From the NCBI RefSeq assembly GCF_021729865.1, contig NZ_CP063400.1, positions 3,286,001 through 3,350,000 of the forward strand: a stretch of DNA of 64,000 nt. Direction: 5' to 3'. The notes under the pieces are model-generated. The model was not told where the DNA came from. It saw only the letters and a list, made by a program, of their open reading frames with translations, and did no database searches. Below are positions 61,891 through 64,000 of the stretch, one piece after another. The stretch comes from Hydrogenophaga sp. SL48. GTDB lineage: Bacteria > Pseudomonadota > Gammaproteobacteria > Burkholderiales > Burkholderiaceae_C. Position 1 is the first letter of the stretch, and each line of letters opens with the position of its first letter. A program made the position numbers and the translations under genes.

Positions 61891-62844
61891 TCAGGCTGCT
61901 GCCGCGTCGGCATCGGGGCGACGCAAGGCCGCAGCCACCGATTTGATCTGTTCGCGCAACCAGCGCGCAGCGCTGGACGCGTGGGTGCGCTCGTGCCACA
62001 GCTGGTAGTACATCAGGCGCGGAAACGGCACCGGGCACGGCAGGATCTGCACGGGCAGCCGGTCCACGAAACGCTCGCAATACTGCCGCCCGGTCGTCAG
62101 CACCAGCAGGCTGCCGGCCACCATGGCGGGGATCAGGCCGAAATGCGGGCAGCGCGCGGTGATGTTGCGTGTGAGGCCCTGTGCCGCCAGGTGGTCGTCG
62201 ATCACGCCGCGCGCGCCGGGGTGGGTGGGGGTGGGCGCGATGTGTTCGGCCGCCAGCCAGGCCTCCACGTCCCAGCCCCGGCGCGCGGCCGGGTGCTGGC
62301 TGGACACCAGGCACACCACCTCGTCGCCGAACAGGCGGCCCAGGTGCAGGTCGTCGGGCGGCTTGGGCCAGTTGCCGATCACCACGTCCACGTCGCCCTG
62401 GGCCAGGTGCAGCCGGTAGTCGGAGTCGGCCGAGAGCGGGTGGATGTCGATCGGGCAGTGCGGCGCCAGGCCCTTGATCTGGGCCACCAGCTGCGGCAGG
62501 AACAGCGGGTCCAGGTAATCGCTGGCCGCCAGGCTGAAGCTGTGGCTGGCGGTCGCGGGGTCGAAGCTGCGCGCGTCGGAAAACAGCACCTCGGCGCTGC
62601 GCAGGATGTCGGCCGCCGGCTCGATCATGCGCAAGCCGGCCACGGTGGGCACCATGCCGGCACCAGAGCGCACCAAAAGCGGGTCACCCGCGAGTTCGCG
62701 CAGCCGCTTGAGCGAGGCGCTGACCGCCGGCTGGTGCATGCCCAGGCGCAAGGCCGCACGCGACACGCTGCGCTCGGTGAGCACGGTGTGCAGCACACGG
62801 ATCAGGTGCAGGTCGATGCGGTCGAACATGGAGACGTATTTCAT
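61891..62844 (-). CDS. LysR-family regulator of the purine locus
   Basis: A 317-residue LysR protein. N-terminal HTH is LIRVLHTVLTERSVSRAALRLGMHQPAVSASLKRLREL (about 14-51), followed by the effector domain (FSLAASDYLDPLFLPQLV). It lies between the importer operon and the divergent xdhA gene, and probably controls both. A second start at 62829 (MFDRIDL) is possible. The inducer is likely a purine, inferred from neighbours. Confidence 0.88.
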   Translation of the reverse strand: MKYVSMFDRIDLHLIRVLHTVLTERSVSRAALRLGMHQPAVSASLKRLRELAGDPLLVRSGAGMVPTVAGLRMIEPAADILRSAEVLFSDARSFDPATASHSFSLAASDYLDPLFLPQLVAQIKGLAPHCPIDIHPLSADSDYRLHLAQGDVDVVIGNWPKPPDDLHLGRLFGDEVVCLVSSQHPAARRGWDVEAWLAAEHIAPTPTHPGARGVIDDHLAAQGLTRNITARCPHFGLIPAMVAGSLLVLTTGRQYCERFVDRLPVQILPCPVPFPRLMYYQLWHERTHASSAARWLREQIKSVAAALRRPDADAAAA

Positions 62845-62874
62845 ACCCGTTCAGTATGTGGATAAATGGGCTGT

Positions 62875-62889
62875 TGGGCATTCTGCCCA
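62875..62889. promoter_or_regulatory. Candidate LysR operator between the regulator and xdhA
   Basis: TGGGCA and TGCCCA flank TTC, a perfect 6-3-6 palindrome of the spacing used by LysR-type sites (T-N11-A), 31 bases from the regulator start and 50 from xdhA. Confidence 0.5.
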
Positions 62890-62938
62890 TACGAGAGAGC
62901 ATATGTTGTGCCATGGGCGCGGCGCTATGCTGCGGCGC

Positions 62939-64000
<1,062 letters not shown>

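Noticed and set aside
56844..61900. Purine riboswitch for the BMP importer genes
   Set aside because: No leader with the conserved purine-aptamer core was recognised upstream of the lipoprotein, ATPase or Rieske genes.

Overview
The window is about 64 kb of GC-rich chromosome from a betaproteobacterium, most likely Burkholderiales, family Comamonadaceae. A facultatively autotrophic, Hydrogenophaga-like organism would fit; this is inferred from gene content and a GC-rich repeat family, not from any marker gene. I recognise no rRNA, tRNA, CRISPR array, prophage, insertion sequence or origin. Coding density is high: no stretch longer than 300 bases lacks a gene. The longest gaps are 9449-9678 (holding a dispersed repeat) and 18038-18253 (holding a manganese riboswitch).

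Region 1 (1-13.98 kb, all minus strand) is an acyl-CoA catabolism and uptake block. It holds an AtuA-like pair, a PaaI-type thioesterase, a thiolase, a FadB-like bifunctional enzyme, a complete Liv-type ABC transporter (ATPases, permeases, binding protein), a second orphan binding protein and an acyl-CoA synthetase. The same 18-base sequence containing a dyad lies upstream of both the synthetase and the fadB-like gene, which suggests one regulon. Region 2 (14.1-25.9 kb) is mostly housekeeping: msrB, cysK, slyX, a polysaccharide-type ABC exporter pair, a Gdt1/TMEM165 cation exporter behind a yybP-ykoY (Mn) riboswitch, a divergent nuclease-like gene and nuclease-helicase fusion, a JmjC-like cupin protein, and an Lrp/ornithine cyclodeaminase/CtlX arginine-citrulline module.

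Region 3 (26-32.6 kb) is a form IA RuBisCO operon, cbbL-cbbS-cbbQ-cbbO plus a small uncharacterised last gene. CbbR is divergent, and a 34-base near-perfect palindrome lies between them. Region 4 (32.6-39.3 kb) holds a CorC-type membrane protein, apaH, rhlE, a zinc metallopeptidase, a fatty acid desaturase and dcd. Region 5 (39.4-43 kb) holds guaD, a BMP-family nucleoside-binding protein and an adenine/adenosine deaminase.

Region 6 (43.0-44.2 kb) is a tightly coupled trio (42-residue ORF, TetR regulator, membrane protein) under a perfect palindromic operator. Region 7 (44.1-55.6 kb) is an alcaligin-type hydroxamate siderophore locus: alcE, an alcD/FhuF-like gene, alcC, alcB, an MFS exporter, alcA, a TonB receptor with a signalling domain, and a FecR/FecI pair with Fur-box-like sites. 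Region 8 (55.8-64 kb) returns to purines: a Rieske oxygenase, a BMP-family lipoprotein, two permeases and a double ATPase of a nucleoside-type ABC importer, a LysR regulator and the start of xdhA. The xdhA reading frame has swallowed one copy of the dispersed repeat.

Together the genes describe an autotroph able to scavenge purines, iron, acyl acids and arginine derivatives. The purine genes lie on both sides of the TetR trio and siderophore locus, as if those had been inserted between them.
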